DNA of 64,000 nt from Arcobacteraceae bacterium (GTDB lineage: Bacteria > Campylobacterota > Campylobacteria > Campylobacterales > Arcobacteraceae): the NCBI GenBank assembly GCA_023229945.1, contig JALNYH010000008.1:1-64000 (forward strand), written 5' to 3'. The translations under genes were made by a program, and so were the position numbers. This document shows positions 43,543-52,814 of this stretch, piece after piece (the stretch's first letter is position 1; the number at the start of each line of letters is the position of its first letter). Below the pieces are notes generated by a model, which was given only the letters and a program-made list of their open reading frames with translations, was not told the DNA's origin and searched no databases.

Positions 43543-44763
43543 TTAAGCTCTTTTGAACTCTGGATAACACTCTAAACCAGTTTCAGCAATATCAAGACCA
43601 TTTACTTCAGTTTCTTCATCTACTCTTAATCCCATAATCATATCAAGTATTTTCCATATGATAAATGAAGCGATGAAAACAAATGCACCAACTATAACAA
43701 TACCTTTTAACTGATCTATCACTGTAACTTCTGGGTTAAAGATACCAACAGCTAAAGTTCCCCAAATACCAGCAACTAAGTGAACAGACAATGCTCCAAC
43801 AGGATCATCAATTCTTAGTTTGTCAAAGAATGGAATAGAAAGAACTATCAAAAGACCACCTACGATTCCTTCAATAAATGCTATATTCATACCAAGGTCT
43901 GGTCCAGCTGTAACAGATACAAGTCCTGCTAATGCACCATTTAATACCATAGTTAAATCAACTTTTTTGTAAATCAACTGAGTCAAGATTGCTGCAGTGA
44001 TAGCACCTGCTGCTGCACCCATATTTGTACTAGCGATTACAGATGCGATTGCATCGATATCCTCTTTGCTTCCAAGAGCTAGTTGGCTTCCACCATTGAA
44101 TCCAAACCATCCCATCCAAAGGATAAATGTACCTAAAGTTGCAAGAGTCAAGTTTGATCCAGGAATTGGTCTAACTTTTCCATCTGGTCCATATTTACCT
44201 TTTCTAGCACCTATGATAAGAACACCAGCTAAAGCAGCCCAACCACCAACAGAGTGTACAACTGTACTTCCTGCAAAGTCACTAAATCCACTCATCAAAC
44301 CACCAAGTTCGCTTCCGCCCCAGCTCCAGTGTCCTTGAATTGGATAGATAAAAGCACTTAATATTACAGTAAATATCAAAAATGGCCAAATTTTCATTCT
44401 CTCAGCAACACTTCCAGAAATTACAGAAGCTGCTGTTGCTACAAACACAACTTGAAAGAAAAAGTCAGCCATTACAGGATAACCTAAATCTTCACTTGTC
44501 ACACCACTAAGCATTGCACCAGCACCTATGAAAGCATTACCTTCACCATACATAAAATTGTACCCTACAAAATAGTACATAATGCACGCAAGTGCAAAAA
44601 GACTTATATTTTTTGTAAGAACAACCACATTGTTTTTTGATCTAGTCAATCCAGCTTCTAGCATAGCAAAACCAGCTGCCATCCACATAACTAATATCCC
44701 TGCAAAGACAAACAAAAATCCGTCAAGGATATATTTGACATCTTGAAAATTTTCCATTTTCAC
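43543..44763 (-). CDS. amtB: Ammonium transporter AmtB
   Basis: 406 residues with 11 predicted membrane helices. Conserved blocks: MLEAGLTRSKN, DFAGSTVVHSVGGWAALAGV with the twin-His pore region, GWFGFNGGSQ and VHLVAGIWGTLAVG. It conducts ammonium/ammonia inward and is gated by the neighbouring GlnK. A good ribosome site (GAAGGAG) precedes ATG. Upstream 'TGGCAC' resembles a sigma-54 -24 element but lacks the -12 GC. Confidence 0.96.
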   Translation of the reverse strand: MKMENFQDVKYILDGFLFVFAGILVMWMAAGFAMLEAGLTRSKNNVVVLTKNISLFALACIMYYFVGYNFMYGEGNAFIGAGAMLSGVTSEDLGYPVMADFFFQVVFVATAASVISGSVAERMKIWPFLIFTVILSAFIYPIQGHWSWGGSELGGLMSGFSDFAGSTVVHSVGGWAALAGVLIIGARKGKYGPDGKVRPIPGSNLTLATLGTFILWMGWFGFNGGSQLALGSKEDIDAIASVIASTNMGAAAGAITAAILTQLIYKKVDLTMVLNGALAGLVSVTAGPDLGMNIAFIEGIVGGLLIVLSIPFFDKLRIDDPVGALSVHLVAGIWGTLAVGIFNPEVTVIDQLKGIVIVGAFVFIASFIIWKILDMIMGLRVDEETEVNGLDIAETGLECYPEFKRA

Positions 44764-44900
44764 TCCTTCGTATTAATTTCTACAATCAAATTGTGCCATA
44801 TATTATTCATCTTTTGATGCACTTAAGTGTATAAAAAATAACCAATTATAGTGAATATATTATATTTTATAAAATCATACAGAATTATCAAGATATTTTT

Positions 44901-44909
44901 TGCTATAAT
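44901..44909 (+). promoter_or_regulatory. Extended -10 promoter for carbonic anhydrase
   Basis: TGCTATAAT (44901-44909), a perfect -10 with the TGn extension. No clear -35 is present, as is common in this phylum. The predicted start is about 44916. Confidence 0.55.
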
Positions 44910-44926
44910 ACAAACTAAAGTAATGG

Positions 44927-45571
44927 ATGGTAGCTATGAAGATAGAAGATTTAAAAGTTGGTAACACTGTTTTTAGACAACTAGGGTTTAAACACTTTGA
45001 AGAAGACTTTGATGTTCTTGTCAAAAAAGGGCAAACACCTGAAGTTCTATTTATAGGCTGTAGTGACAGTAGAGTAGTTCCAGATTTGATAGTTGATTCA
45101 AAGCCTGGGGATATGTTTATATTACGAAATGTTGGCAATTTTGTCCCACCATTCAAAGCGGATAATGACTTTCATGGAAGTGCTGCTGCTATTGAATATG
45201 CTGTTAGTGTATTAAATGTCAAACATATTATTGTTTGTGGTCACTCTTATTGTGGTGCTTGTCAAGCACTATATAAAGATTTGGGTGAAGAAGTAGGACT
45301 TATTCATGTCAGAAAATGGCTAGAACTTGGACAAAAAGCAAAAGATTATGTTATAAAAACTTTTGGCACGACACTAAGCCAAGAAGAAATTCATAGAAAA
45401 ACAGAAAAAACATCAGTTGTATATCAGCTTGAAAATCTTTTAACTTATCCAGAAGTAGCTAATAAAGTAAAAGATAATACAATTACAATTCATGGATGGT
45501 ATTATAAGATAGAAGATGGTAGTATAGAGCAATACAACCAAAAAACACAAAAATTCGAACCTTTAGAATAA
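44927..45571 (+). CDS. Beta-class carbonic anhydrase
   Basis: 214 residues from ATG 44927 (ATG 44936, behind GGATGGT, is an equally good start). Zinc ligands and the Asp-Arg dyad are CSDSRV (Cys45, Asp47) and CGHSYCGAC (His105, Cys108). It interconverts CO2 and bicarbonate in the cytoplasm, useful for bicarbonate-dependent carboxylases. An extended -10 promoter precedes it, and a small membrane protein gene and mqnE follow, probably in one transcript. Confidence 0.93.
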   Translation: MVAMKIEDLKVGNTVFRQLGFKHFEEDFDVLVKKGQTPEVLFIGCSDSRVVPDLIVDSKPGDMFILRNVGNFVPPFKADNDFHGSAAAIEYAVSVLNVKHIIVCGHSYCGACQALYKDLGEEVGLIHVRKWLELGQKAKDYVIKTFGTTLSQEEIHRKTEKTSVVYQLENLLTYPEVANKVKDNTITIHGWYYKIEDGSIEQYNQKTQKFEPLE

Positions 45572-45591
45572 TTAGTTGGGAGAACTTATAA

Positions 45592-45912
45592 ATGATTGAA
45601 ACTAGAAAGATGCCAAGAAAAACAATTATTACAATTAGCATTATTATAGTGCTTGCAGTATTTTATTTTTTGATGAATATGGTAGCCAAACAAACACAAG
45701 TTGAAACTGCATTACAAAACTTAAATATTAAATATAAAAATCTAAAAGTTTTCACATCAGCTTCTGTAAAACACAATGAAACTGGAATGAATGGATATCA
45801 ATTTATAGTTAGATTTACTAATACTGAAACTAATGAATATTGTAAAGGGTTTATTCTTGTCTTAAACAATGGTCAACATATTCCTGACTTAGTTTGCGAA
45901 AAAGAGGACTAA
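45592..45912 (+). CDS. Small membrane-anchored hypothetical protein
   Basis: 106 residues. Basic N-terminus then one membrane helix (TIITISIIIVLAVFYFLMNM, about 12-31) and a ~70-residue periplasmic part with two Cys (EYCKGF and LVCEKED) that could form a disulfide. I do not recognise a family. Ribosome site GGGAGAAC precedes it. Its stop overlaps the mqnE ATG by one base, so it is translated in the same operon. Confidence 0.65.
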   Translation: MIETRKMPRKTIITISIIIVLAVFYFLMNMVAKQTQVETALQNLNIKYKNLKVFTSASVKHNETGMNGYQFIVRFTNTETNEYCKGFILVLNNGQHIPDLVCEKED

Positions 45913-46964
45913 TGATTTTAAAAAAACTAGAAGATAGACAAAGATTAAATTTTGATGAAGCGTTATCTTTATATGACTTGGATTTAATAACTCTTGGTAC
46001 ATATGCGAACAATATCAGAGAAGATAGATTTGGTAAAAAAACTTATTACAATATAAATAGACACATCAATCCTACTAATGTTTGTAAAGATGTATGCCAA
46101 TTTTGTGCATATAGTGCAAGTAGAAAAAATCCAGACCAATACACAATGACTCATGATGAAATATTGGATACTGTAACAAATTCAGTCAAAAACAATATAG
46201 ACGAAGTTCATATAGTTTCAGCCCACAACCCAAATACTGGACTTGAATGGTACTTAGAGATTTTCAAAAAAATCAAAGATAAATTCCCACAATTACACAT
46301 CAAAGCACTAACAGCTGCCGAAATTCATTTTTTAAGCACACAATACAACAAATCTTATGAAGAGATAATTGATCTTATGTGTGAAAATGGAGTTGATTCT
46401 ATGCCAGGCGGTGGAGCTGAGATTTTTGATGAAGCCGTGAGAAAGAGAATTTGTGGAGGCAAAGTAAAAAGTGACGAATGGCTACAAATTCATAAACTTT
46501 GGCACGAAAAAGGGAAAAAATCAAATGCTACTATGCTTTTTGGACATATTGAGAGTAGAGCCAATAGAATAGACCATATGCTAAGACTTAGAGACTTACA
46601 AGATATTACGGGAGGATTTAATGCCTTTATCCCTCTTGTGTATCAAACTCAAAACAATTATCTAAAAGTAAAAGAACCACTAACTGCTCAAGAAATACTT
46701 AAGACTATGGCAATAAGTAGAATAGTACTAGACAATATCCCAAGCCTCAAAGCCTACTGGGTAACATCTACTATGAAACTAGCCCTAATAGCTCAAGAAT
46801 TTGGTGCAAATGACCTAGATGGTACAATAGAAAAAGAATCAATCCAAAGTGCCGCAGGAGCAAACAGCAAAAACGGTATACCTCTGAGTGAATTTGTAGA
46901 ACTTATAAAAAATAGCGGATTTGAGCCTATAAGAAGAGATTCTCTTTATAAAGAGTTGGATTAA
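45912..46964 (+). CDS. mqnE: Aminodeoxyfutalosine synthase MqnE (radical SAM)
   Basis: 350 residues from ATG 45912, chosen over the longer frame from 45894 because AAGAGGA (45902-45908) is well spaced and the one-base overlap with the upstream stop is typical. The radical-SAM cluster motif CKDVCQFC (Cys 58, 62, 65) follows HINPTNV. DSMPGGGAEIFDEAVRKRI and SAAGANSKNGI distinguish MqnE from MqnC. It joins 3-enolpyruvyl-benzoate to SAM-derived adenosine in the futalosine route to menaquinone, the quinone used by the hydrogenase here. Confidence 0.92.
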   Translation: MILKKLEDRQRLNFDEALSLYDLDLITLGTYANNIREDRFGKKTYYNINRHINPTNVCKDVCQFCAYSASRKNPDQYTMTHDEILDTVTNSVKNNIDEVHIVSAHNPNTGLEWYLEIFKKIKDKFPQLHIKALTAAEIHFLSTQYNKSYEEIIDLMCENGVDSMPGGGAEIFDEAVRKRICGGKVKSDEWLQIHKLWHEKGKKSNATMLFGHIESRANRIDHMLRLRDLQDITGGFNAFIPLVYQTQNNYLKVKEPLTAQEILKTMAISRIVLDNIPSLKAYWVTSTMKLALIAQEFGANDLDGTIEKESIQSAAGANSKNGIPLSEFVELIKNSGFEPIRRDSLYKELD

Positions 46965-47025
46965 AATTATATTCTCACTTTATTACCAAATTTCCTATAC
47001 TATAATATTTTATATCATAAAATAT

Positions 47026-47043
47026 CCCCGACCTTAATCGGGG
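47026..47043. terminator. GC-rich hairpin after mqnE
   Basis: CCCCGA (47026-47031) and TCGGGG (47038-47043) with a 6-nt loop, about 60 bp past the mqnE stop in a 242-bp AT-rich gap. No strong T-run follows. Confidence 0.5.
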
Positions 47044-47206
47044 AGTCATATCTTGATTACCTAATTTCTAAATTAAAAATCTCCGAATCACACTTTTTAT
47101 AGATATAGAGAATTAATATCATTATTAAGCAACTTTTTATTTATAATTTGTCATAATAATCAAGTATAATTTATTAAAATGGAGAAAGTTATGAATTTTT
47201 TATTAG

Positions 47207-48202
47207 TTGGCTTTCATTATGGCATATAAAAGTTTAAATTATAAAGAATTAATTAATATTATAGACAAAATAGAACACCCATTTGCAAGAGAAATTTATA
47301 TAGGTAAAATAAAAAAAGATTTTGGAGATGGGATTACAATTTGGTATGATATGGGAAATGGCATTGCTGTTTCAGCAAGAAATTTTATTCCCAAAATAGA
47401 TATATTACTTGTAGAAGAAAGTAATGTTCCAGGAGCTGTTTTTATCTTTAATCTAGGAAGCAATATTACTTATATTTTTAGAGATAAGAAAGAACATATT
47501 TTAAAAAAAAATAGTTCTCTTATCGGACTTGCTTCTAATAAATTTTATACTGAAACACCATTAAAAAAAGATGAATCTTATATAACTTTGACAATAGGAA
47601 TGAAAGAAGAACTTTTTTTAAAACTTGCTCATCCTATAGAAAACATAAAAGAACATATGTACAAAGCCTTACAAAACAACTATTATATTCTTCAAGATAC
47701 TAATATTGATGTACAACAACTTGAATTGATTGATTATTTTAAAAACAATGACTCATATAAAGATGTTTTAAAAAATATTTATTTAGAATCCAAAACTAAT
47801 GATTTAATACACTATACAATCAATAAGATTAGTAAATTACTAAATTGTTCAACATCTAATCATTCGGACAAAAATAGAATATCTTGCTTGGAAAGAGCAA
47901 AAGAAATAATTATGCAAGAATATCATATTAATCTTTCTATAAAAGAAATAGCGTATAGATCTGCAATCAATGAATGTTATCTCAAAAAAGACTTTAAAAA
48001 ATATTATGGAATGACTATTTTAGAAATGCTACAAAAAAGGCGACTAGAAGTTGCAAAACAATTACTTCAAGATAATTTAAGTGTAAAAGAAGTTGCTTTA
48101 AAAGTAGGATATAAGCATATAGGAAACTTTAGTAAACTTTTTTGTGAAACTTTTGGCATAACCCCTAGTGTATATAAAAAACAACTTCCAAAAAATCAAT
48201 AA
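47207..48202 (+). CDS. AraC-family regulator (PchR-like), copy 1
   Basis: 331 residues from TTG 47207; ATG 47219 (MAYKSLNY) is the likelier true start but neither has a good ribosome site. GGAG at 47182-47185 instead serves a 12-codon frame starting at 47191, possibly a leader. The N-terminal ~200 residues form a sensory domain. The C-terminal double HTH (about 230-328) has IKEIAYRSAINECYLKKDFK and VKEVALKVGYKHIGNFSKLF. The architecture and the place beside a siderophore receptor match PchR/YbtA-type activators that bind ferri-siderophore. Direct repeats at 48229-48264 are candidate binding sites. Confidence 0.85.
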   Translation: MAFIMAYKSLNYKELINIIDKIEHPFAREIYIGKIKKDFGDGITIWYDMGNGIAVSARNFIPKIDILLVEESNVPGAVFIFNLGSNITYIFRDKKEHILKKNSSLIGLASNKFYTETPLKKDESYITLTIGMKEELFLKLAHPIENIKEHMYKALQNNYYILQDTNIDVQQLELIDYFKNNDSYKDVLKNIYLESKTNDLIHYTINKISKLLNCSTSNHSDKNRISCLERAKEIIMQEYHINLSIKEIAYRSAINECYLKKDFKKYYGMTILEMLQKRRLEVAKQLLQDNLSVKEVALKVGYKHIGNFSKLFCETFGITPSVYKKQLPKNQ

Positions 48203-48228
48203 ATAATATAAATGCTTTAAAATCAAAG

Positions 48229-48264
48229 TTTTTCCCTATTTTGTATCTTTTTTTCCCTATTCTG
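48229..48264. promoter_or_regulatory. Direct repeats, candidate AraC/PchR boxes
   Basis: TTTTTCCCTATTTTG (48229-48243) and TTTTTCCCTATTCTG (48250-48264): 14 of 15 identical, spaced exactly 21 bp, two helical turns, as expected for AraC-type activators. A similar TTCCCTAT occurs at 53947-53954 in front of the second receptor. Confidence 0.6.
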
Positions 48265-48272
48265 ATTAGTTA

Positions 48273-48291
48273 GATATTGATAATTGCAATC
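48273..48291. promoter_or_regulatory. Candidate Fur box upstream of receptor 1
   Basis: GATATTGATAATTGCAATC agrees with the 19-bp Fur consensus (GATAATGATAATCATTATC) at 14 positions. It lies 39 bp before the receptor start, next to the direct repeats. Confidence 0.5.
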
Positions 48292-48329
48292 AAAGATGAT
48301 ACTATTGGCAAAAAATTTGGAGTACCATT

Positions 48330-50399
48330 GTGAAAAAAAAAGAATTAACGAATAAACTATCTATTGGTTTGTGTGCATTTTTATTGGCAACTGCTTCTGG
48401 TCATGCAGAAGAAAACAATGTAGTGGAATTAGAAGAAGTTGGCATAGAAGGGGCGATAACTTCAAACTATTTAAGTACAGATAAATCTTCTACTTTGAAA
48501 AACAATATGAGTTTAGACGAAACCCCAAAATCTATTCAGATTTATAATGAAGAACTTATTCAAGATTCACAAGCACAAAAATTAAATGATATAGTAGTCC
48601 TTTCTTCAAATACAACTTATTTGGGAGATAATAACGGTAAAGAACATAAATTTGCAATAAGAGGATTTTCTGGAGTGCCTGTTTTGAGAGATGGGTTTAG
48701 TCTTTCAAATGCTATTATTGATCCAGAGTTGTTTAATTTAGAAAAAGTAGAAGTAATCAAAGGACCCGATTCTTTGATGTATGGGCAATCAAGTCCCGGT
48801 GGACTTATAAATATAGTTAAAAAAACAGCAAAAAAAGAATCATTAAATACAATAGAATTGGAATTAATGTCTAATAATGCGTACAGTCCAAAATTTGATA
48901 TAAGCGGAAAAGTAAACAATAACAATTCATTAAGATATAGAATAGTTGGTGTTTATAGACATGATGATGGATATAAAAACTTTAATACCGATAATGAAAG
49001 ATTTTTTATCGCTCCATCGTTATCTTATGATATAGATGATAATAATACTTTAACATTTATTTCGGAATATTTAAAAGAAACAACATTTGTTGATTTTGGT
49101 GCATATCTTAAAAGTAATGGAGAACTAGCTGCACCTATAGAAACAGTATATTCCCATCCTGATGAAAAAAATGATAAATTACAAAAAGTAGTAGGGTTTG
49201 ATTTTGATAGTACTTTTGATACTTGGAATTCAACATTGAGATATAGATATTCAAATATTAAAAATGATTTTAATGGAGTTTATAGCCTACATTCATATAT
49301 CGAAGCTACAGATACGGTAAGAAGAATGTTTTCTAGTCAAAAGTATGATTTTAGTGAACATTCATTGGCATATACACTAAATAAAGAAATAGATATATTC
49401 AATTTCAAAAATAGAATCACCACAGGACTTGATTTTGCAAAATCTTACAATGAATTTGAAGGATATATGGCTTCAAGTCCTCTATATAGTATTGATATTT
49501 TAAATCCTATTTATGAGACACTTTATAGTGTATCTAATTATCCAGGAACACTAGTAAGTTATGGAAATACAGGCAAGAAAATAGGGACGAAGAAATTTGG
49601 AGCATTTCTTCAAGATAATATAGATATTACGGATAATTGGATATTAAGTGCAGGACTTAGATATACTGAATCCAAACCAGATACTAGCCAAAAAACCGAT
49701 GCTGTGACACCTTCTGTGGGATTAGTTTATAAGATTAGCCCAAAAACATCTATTTATACAAGTTATTCAGAATCATTTACTCCTCAGACAAAAACAGATG
49801 TTAATGGTAAGCTTTTAGACCCAGAAACTGGTAATGGTATGGAACTTGGAGTTAAACAAAAACTCTTCAATGATAAATTTAACCTAACTGCGGCAATTTT
49901 TCAAATTGAAAAAGAAAATGTTGCTATGACAGATCCTAATTATCCATTATCTTCTATTGCAAGTGGGAAACAAGCAAGTGAAGGTTATGAATTTGATTTA
50001 GTAGGAGAGATAACCAAAGGTTGGTCATTGATTGCTTCTTATGGATATACAAAAACTGAAGATAAGTCTACAAATCAAGGTAAGGAGTTGGCAGGTATTC
50101 CAAAACATACGGCAAATTTATTTACAACATATAATTTAGCAGAAGTTGGATTTCCTTATATATATGTAGGTGGCGGTGCAAGATATTTGGGTACGAGGTA
50201 TGCAAATACAACCAATACAATAAAACTAGATTCAACAGTCATATATAATGCAATTTTAGGATACAAAAAAGGTCATTGGGATGCAAGTGTAAGCGTACAA
50301 AATATTACAGATGAAATATATGTTGAAACAGCTAGTAATGTAAGAGTTTATACAGGTACACCAAGAACAGTTATAGCAGCATTAAGGTATAAATTTTAA
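48330..50399 (+). CDS. TonB-dependent siderophore receptor 1
   Basis: 689 residues from GTG 48330, with TTGGAG at 48317-48322 as ribosome site. Signal peptide cleaved near GHA-EEN. Plug domain (about 45-165) with DETPKSIQIYNEELI, FAIRGFSGVPVLRDGF, KVEVIKGPDSLMYGQSSPGG and LINIVKKT, the signature of TIGR01783-type siderophore receptors (FpvA/FptA/FhuE group). The 22-strand barrel ends in ALRYKF. It imports a ferric siderophore using TonB energy; TonB/ExbBD genes are not in the window. Its stop overlaps the next start by one base, starting an operon with DUF3649, PepSY and a hypothetical gene. Confidence 0.93.
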   Translation: MKKKELTNKLSIGLCAFLLATASGHAEENNVVELEEVGIEGAITSNYLSTDKSSTLKNNMSLDETPKSIQIYNEELIQDSQAQKLNDIVVLSSNTTYLGDNNGKEHKFAIRGFSGVPVLRDGFSLSNAIIDPELFNLEKVEVIKGPDSLMYGQSSPGGLINIVKKTAKKESLNTIELELMSNNAYSPKFDISGKVNNNNSLRYRIVGVYRHDDGYKNFNTDNERFFIAPSLSYDIDDNNTLTFISEYLKETTFVDFGAYLKSNGELAAPIETVYSHPDEKNDKLQKVVGFDFDSTFDTWNSTLRYRYSNIKNDFNGVYSLHSYIEATDTVRRMFSSQKYDFSEHSLAYTLNKEIDIFNFKNRITTGLDFAKSYNEFEGYMASSPLYSIDILNPIYETLYSVSNYPGTLVSYGNTGKKIGTKKFGAFLQDNIDITDNWILSAGLRYTESKPDTSQKTDAVTPSVGLVYKISPKTSIYTSYSESFTPQTKTDVNGKLLDPETGNGMELGVKQKLFNDKFNLTAAIFQIEKENVAMTDPNYPLSSIASGKQASEGYEFDLVGEITKGWSLIASYGYTKTEDKSTNQGKELAGIPKHTANLFTTYNLAEVGFPYIYVGGGARYLGTRYANTTNTIKLDSTVIYNAILGYKKGHWDASVSVQNITDEIYVETASNVRVYTGTPRTVIAALRYKF

Positions 50400-50701
50400 T
50401 GATACTAAACATTTATAAATATTTAGCAATACCTGAACAAAACGGTAAAGAAATAGGTTTATTTAGAATACTAACCGCCATTTTTGGCGGTTTAATAGTC
50501 GCTTATTTGGGGATGACACTGATAGCGTTTATTATACCTTGGGAAATAAAAGAATCAGCGGTGATTTCAATTATGTTTAATACTTTTGTGTGGGCATGTA
50601 TCTCTACATGGATAGCTCTTTCATATACCAAACTAAGTGCTTTGCTTAAATTCCTAATTCCTTCTATAGTTTTTTCTATAGCACTTTATATTTTATATTG
50701 A
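50399..50701 (+). CDS. DUF3649-like small membrane protein
   Basis: 100 residues with three membrane helices (about 22-45, 55-75, 80-99) and a short cytoplasmic N-terminus. Position between a siderophore receptor and a PepSY protein, together with FGGLIVAYLGMTLIAFIIPW and ALSYTKL, matches the DUF3649 proteins annotated as iron-uptake accessory proteins. The role is unproven. One-base overlap with the receptor stop; the PepSY gene follows after 7 bp. Confidence 0.65.
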   Translation: MILNIYKYLAIPEQNGKEIGLFRILTAIFGGLIVAYLGMTLIAFIIPWEIKESAVISIMFNTFVWACISTWIALSYTKLSALLKFLIPSIVFSIALYILY

Positions 50702-50708
50702 GTTAATC

Positions 50709-52286
50709 ATGGAAAATTCAAAATCAAAACTATTTAAACAAAGACTTTTTCGGATACATATAGCATCGGGGATAGTTTTTTCTATTATTATGTATTTGGC
50801 AGTATTTTTTGGGGTATTTGCTATTTTTTTGCCTTATATTCAAGCTTGGGAAAAGCCATCAAGACATATCGGTGCAGTAGATATTAAAACTATCGACTAT
50901 AACTATATGGTTGATGAAGTATTAAATAATCCAAACTTCCCTAAAAATAATATTATTATTAATCTTCCAGGAAGAGTAGGAGACCCAGCAGTTGGTATAA
51001 CACATAGATTTGTTAGTCCTGTATTTTTCAATCCCCACACAAAAGAATTATTGAAAAATGAGGATAAAACACAATCTTATTTGGCTGAGTTTTTCAATGA
51101 GCTTCATTATGGTCAACCATTGAAATTGTTAGGTAGATTATCTTTTGGATTTGTAGCTGTCGGGGTAATGGTGTTGATAATTACAGGGTTGATATTGATT
51201 TATATTTTTAAATTTAATTATAAGGCTAAAAATCAACAAGCACTATTTTCTACTATACATGTCAAAGTATTTACATGGTTGTTTTTACCGTTTTTTTTGA
51301 TAACTTTGAGTGGTGCCGTTATGAATATAGGGTTAGTTGGTTCTGGACCTATGGCAAAAATATTGAGTCATGGAGAAGCTAATTCTATTGATGGGGTGGT
51401 AGGGACAGTTTTGTTCCCACAATCTAAGCCTGTAAAGTCAAGCGGTAATAGTGTAGAAATGAAACCAATAAATGAACTTTTGATTAAAGCAAGTAGTATC
51501 AATGAACATTTAGTATTTAAACAAGTGAAACTTATAAATTGGAAAGATGAAACTGCTATAGTTGAAATAGTAGGTTATAATCCTTACAAACCGTTTTTAA
51601 ATGGAGGATTTTTTAATCAACCTTCAATAACAATAAGTGCTTATACAGGAGAGGTTATCTCAGAAAAAAAAGCTCTTGACAATGTACTTCCCGCATTTAT
51701 AGCAGAGAGTTTGTTCTTCTTACATTTTTTATCAGGCATTGATATATTTTCAAGAATAGTTGTAGGTTTGATGATGATATTATGTGGTATTGCAATAGGC
51801 TTTGGTGTAATGTTATGGCTTGAGAAGAAAGCAAAACATTATGAAGACAAAATAACATTTTATCATTGGATGGGTAAGTTTTCATTAGCTACCATGATAG
51901 GGGTTATACCTGCAAGTGGTGTTATATTAGCACTTCAGTGGTTACTACCTTTTGATCTACAAGATAGAGTACTATGGCAACAAGGTATTTTTTATAATAC
52001 ATGGTTATTTACATTATTTTGGTCATTTTATAGAATCAACTCATATCAGGCATCAAAAGAGTTTTTTTTAGTGGGAGGTTCGTTATTTATATTATCGACA
52101 ATATTTCATTATATTTATCTTGGAACGACTCCAATATCATTGATACAAAATAATATGATTAATATATTCGGTGTTGATGCAATATTGTGTTTAGTCGGTT
52201 TTTGTTTTATATTTATAAGTATAAAGTTACCTAAAAATAGGCAAGAAGCTATATTATTTTGGAAAATACAAAAAGGAGAAATTTAA
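50709..52286 (+). CDS. PepSY-domain membrane protein, putative siderophore-iron reductase
   Basis: 525 residues. Membrane helix at 15-40, a periplasmic PepSY-like region with PGRVGDPAVGITHRFVSP, further helices at about 145-168 and 190-212, a second periplasmic PepSY region, and four to five more helices after about 340. Conserved membrane His (FRIHIASGIVF, NELHYGQPL, FLHFLSGIDIF, YHWMGKF) could bind heme, as proposed for PepSY-TM ferric-siderophore reductases (FoxB/FegR type). It is in the receptor 1 operon, where it would release iron by reduction in the periplasm or at the membrane. The mechanism is inferred from family. Confidence 0.82.
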   Translation: MENSKSKLFKQRLFRIHIASGIVFSIIMYLAVFFGVFAIFLPYIQAWEKPSRHIGAVDIKTIDYNYMVDEVLNNPNFPKNNIIINLPGRVGDPAVGITHRFVSPVFFNPHTKELLKNEDKTQSYLAEFFNELHYGQPLKLLGRLSFGFVAVGVMVLIITGLILIYIFKFNYKAKNQQALFSTIHVKVFTWLFLPFFLITLSGAVMNIGLVGSGPMAKILSHGEANSIDGVVGTVLFPQSKPVKSSGNSVEMKPINELLIKASSINEHLVFKQVKLINWKDETAIVEIVGYNPYKPFLNGGFFNQPSITISAYTGEVISEKKALDNVLPAFIAESLFFLHFLSGIDIFSRIVVGLMMILCGIAIGFGVMLWLEKKAKHYEDKITFYHWMGKFSLATMIGVIPASGVILALQWLLPFDLQDRVLWQQGIFYNTWLFTLFWSFYRINSYQASKEFFLVGGSLFILSTIFHYIYLGTTPISLIQNNMINIFGVDAILCLVGFCFIFISIKLPKNRQEAILFWKIQKGEI

Positions 52287-52287
52287 A

Positions 52288-52788
52288 ATGCAATCTTTTG
52301 TGAAGATATTGTTTTTGGTTCTATTACATAGTGTATTATATTCACATACATTAGTTTTGGATATGATGGATAATAATGATGATACAATGACAATCAGAGG
52401 AATGTTTAATACAGGTGAAAGTGCATCAGGTGCATTAATAAAAATAGAATCACTTGATTCTCAAGAGATTCTATTTCAGCAAAGATTATCTGATGATAGT
52501 GAGTTGGTCATACCTATTCCAAAAGTGCCATACAATGTTATTTTGGACGGTGGGCCAGGACACACAACCAAAAAAATAGGGATACCTCCTCAAGATGGAT
52601 TTCAAAAAGAAGTCAAAGAAGAAAAAACACAGGTCAAAAAAGAGGAGAGACAAAGCAAGACTAGTATGGGGGTTTCTTCAAGTAATGCTGTTAATATAAG
52701 TATACTAATAGCATTTTTATTATTGTTATCGACGACAATAGTTAGTATTAAAAATACAAATAAGTTGATGGCAGAACTTAAAAAATAG
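52288..52788 (+). CDS. Periplasmic single-span membrane protein of the receptor operon
   Basis: 166 residues. Signal peptide (FVKILFLVLLHSVLYS), a ~75-residue beta-rich domain with MFNTGESASGALIKIES and VILDGGPGHTTK, a charged Lys/Glu linker (about 110-128) and a C-terminal membrane helix (about 136-157). The L-D-G-G-P-G-H block resembles the 'DAGPGH' segment seen in NikN/CbiN-like and carboxypeptidase-regulatory-like proteins near metal importers, which suggests metal handling. The function is otherwise unknown. It starts 2 bp after the PepSY stop behind AAAGGAG. Confidence 0.6.
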   Translation: MQSFVKILFLVLLHSVLYSHTLVLDMMDNNDDTMTIRGMFNTGESASGALIKIESLDSQEILFQQRLSDDSELVIPIPKVPYNVILDGGPGHTTKKIGIPPQDGFQKEVKEEKTQVKKEERQSKTSMGVSSSNAVNISILIAFLLLLSTTIVSIKNTNKLMAELKK

Positions 52789-52814
52789 TATATTTTAACT
52801 TTACTTTGATATTG

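Noticed and set aside
44785..44798. Sigma-54 promoter upstream of amtB (TGGCAC on the minus strand)
   Set aside because: The -24 half is present but the required GC at -12 is missing (reads GA), so it does not fit the consensus.
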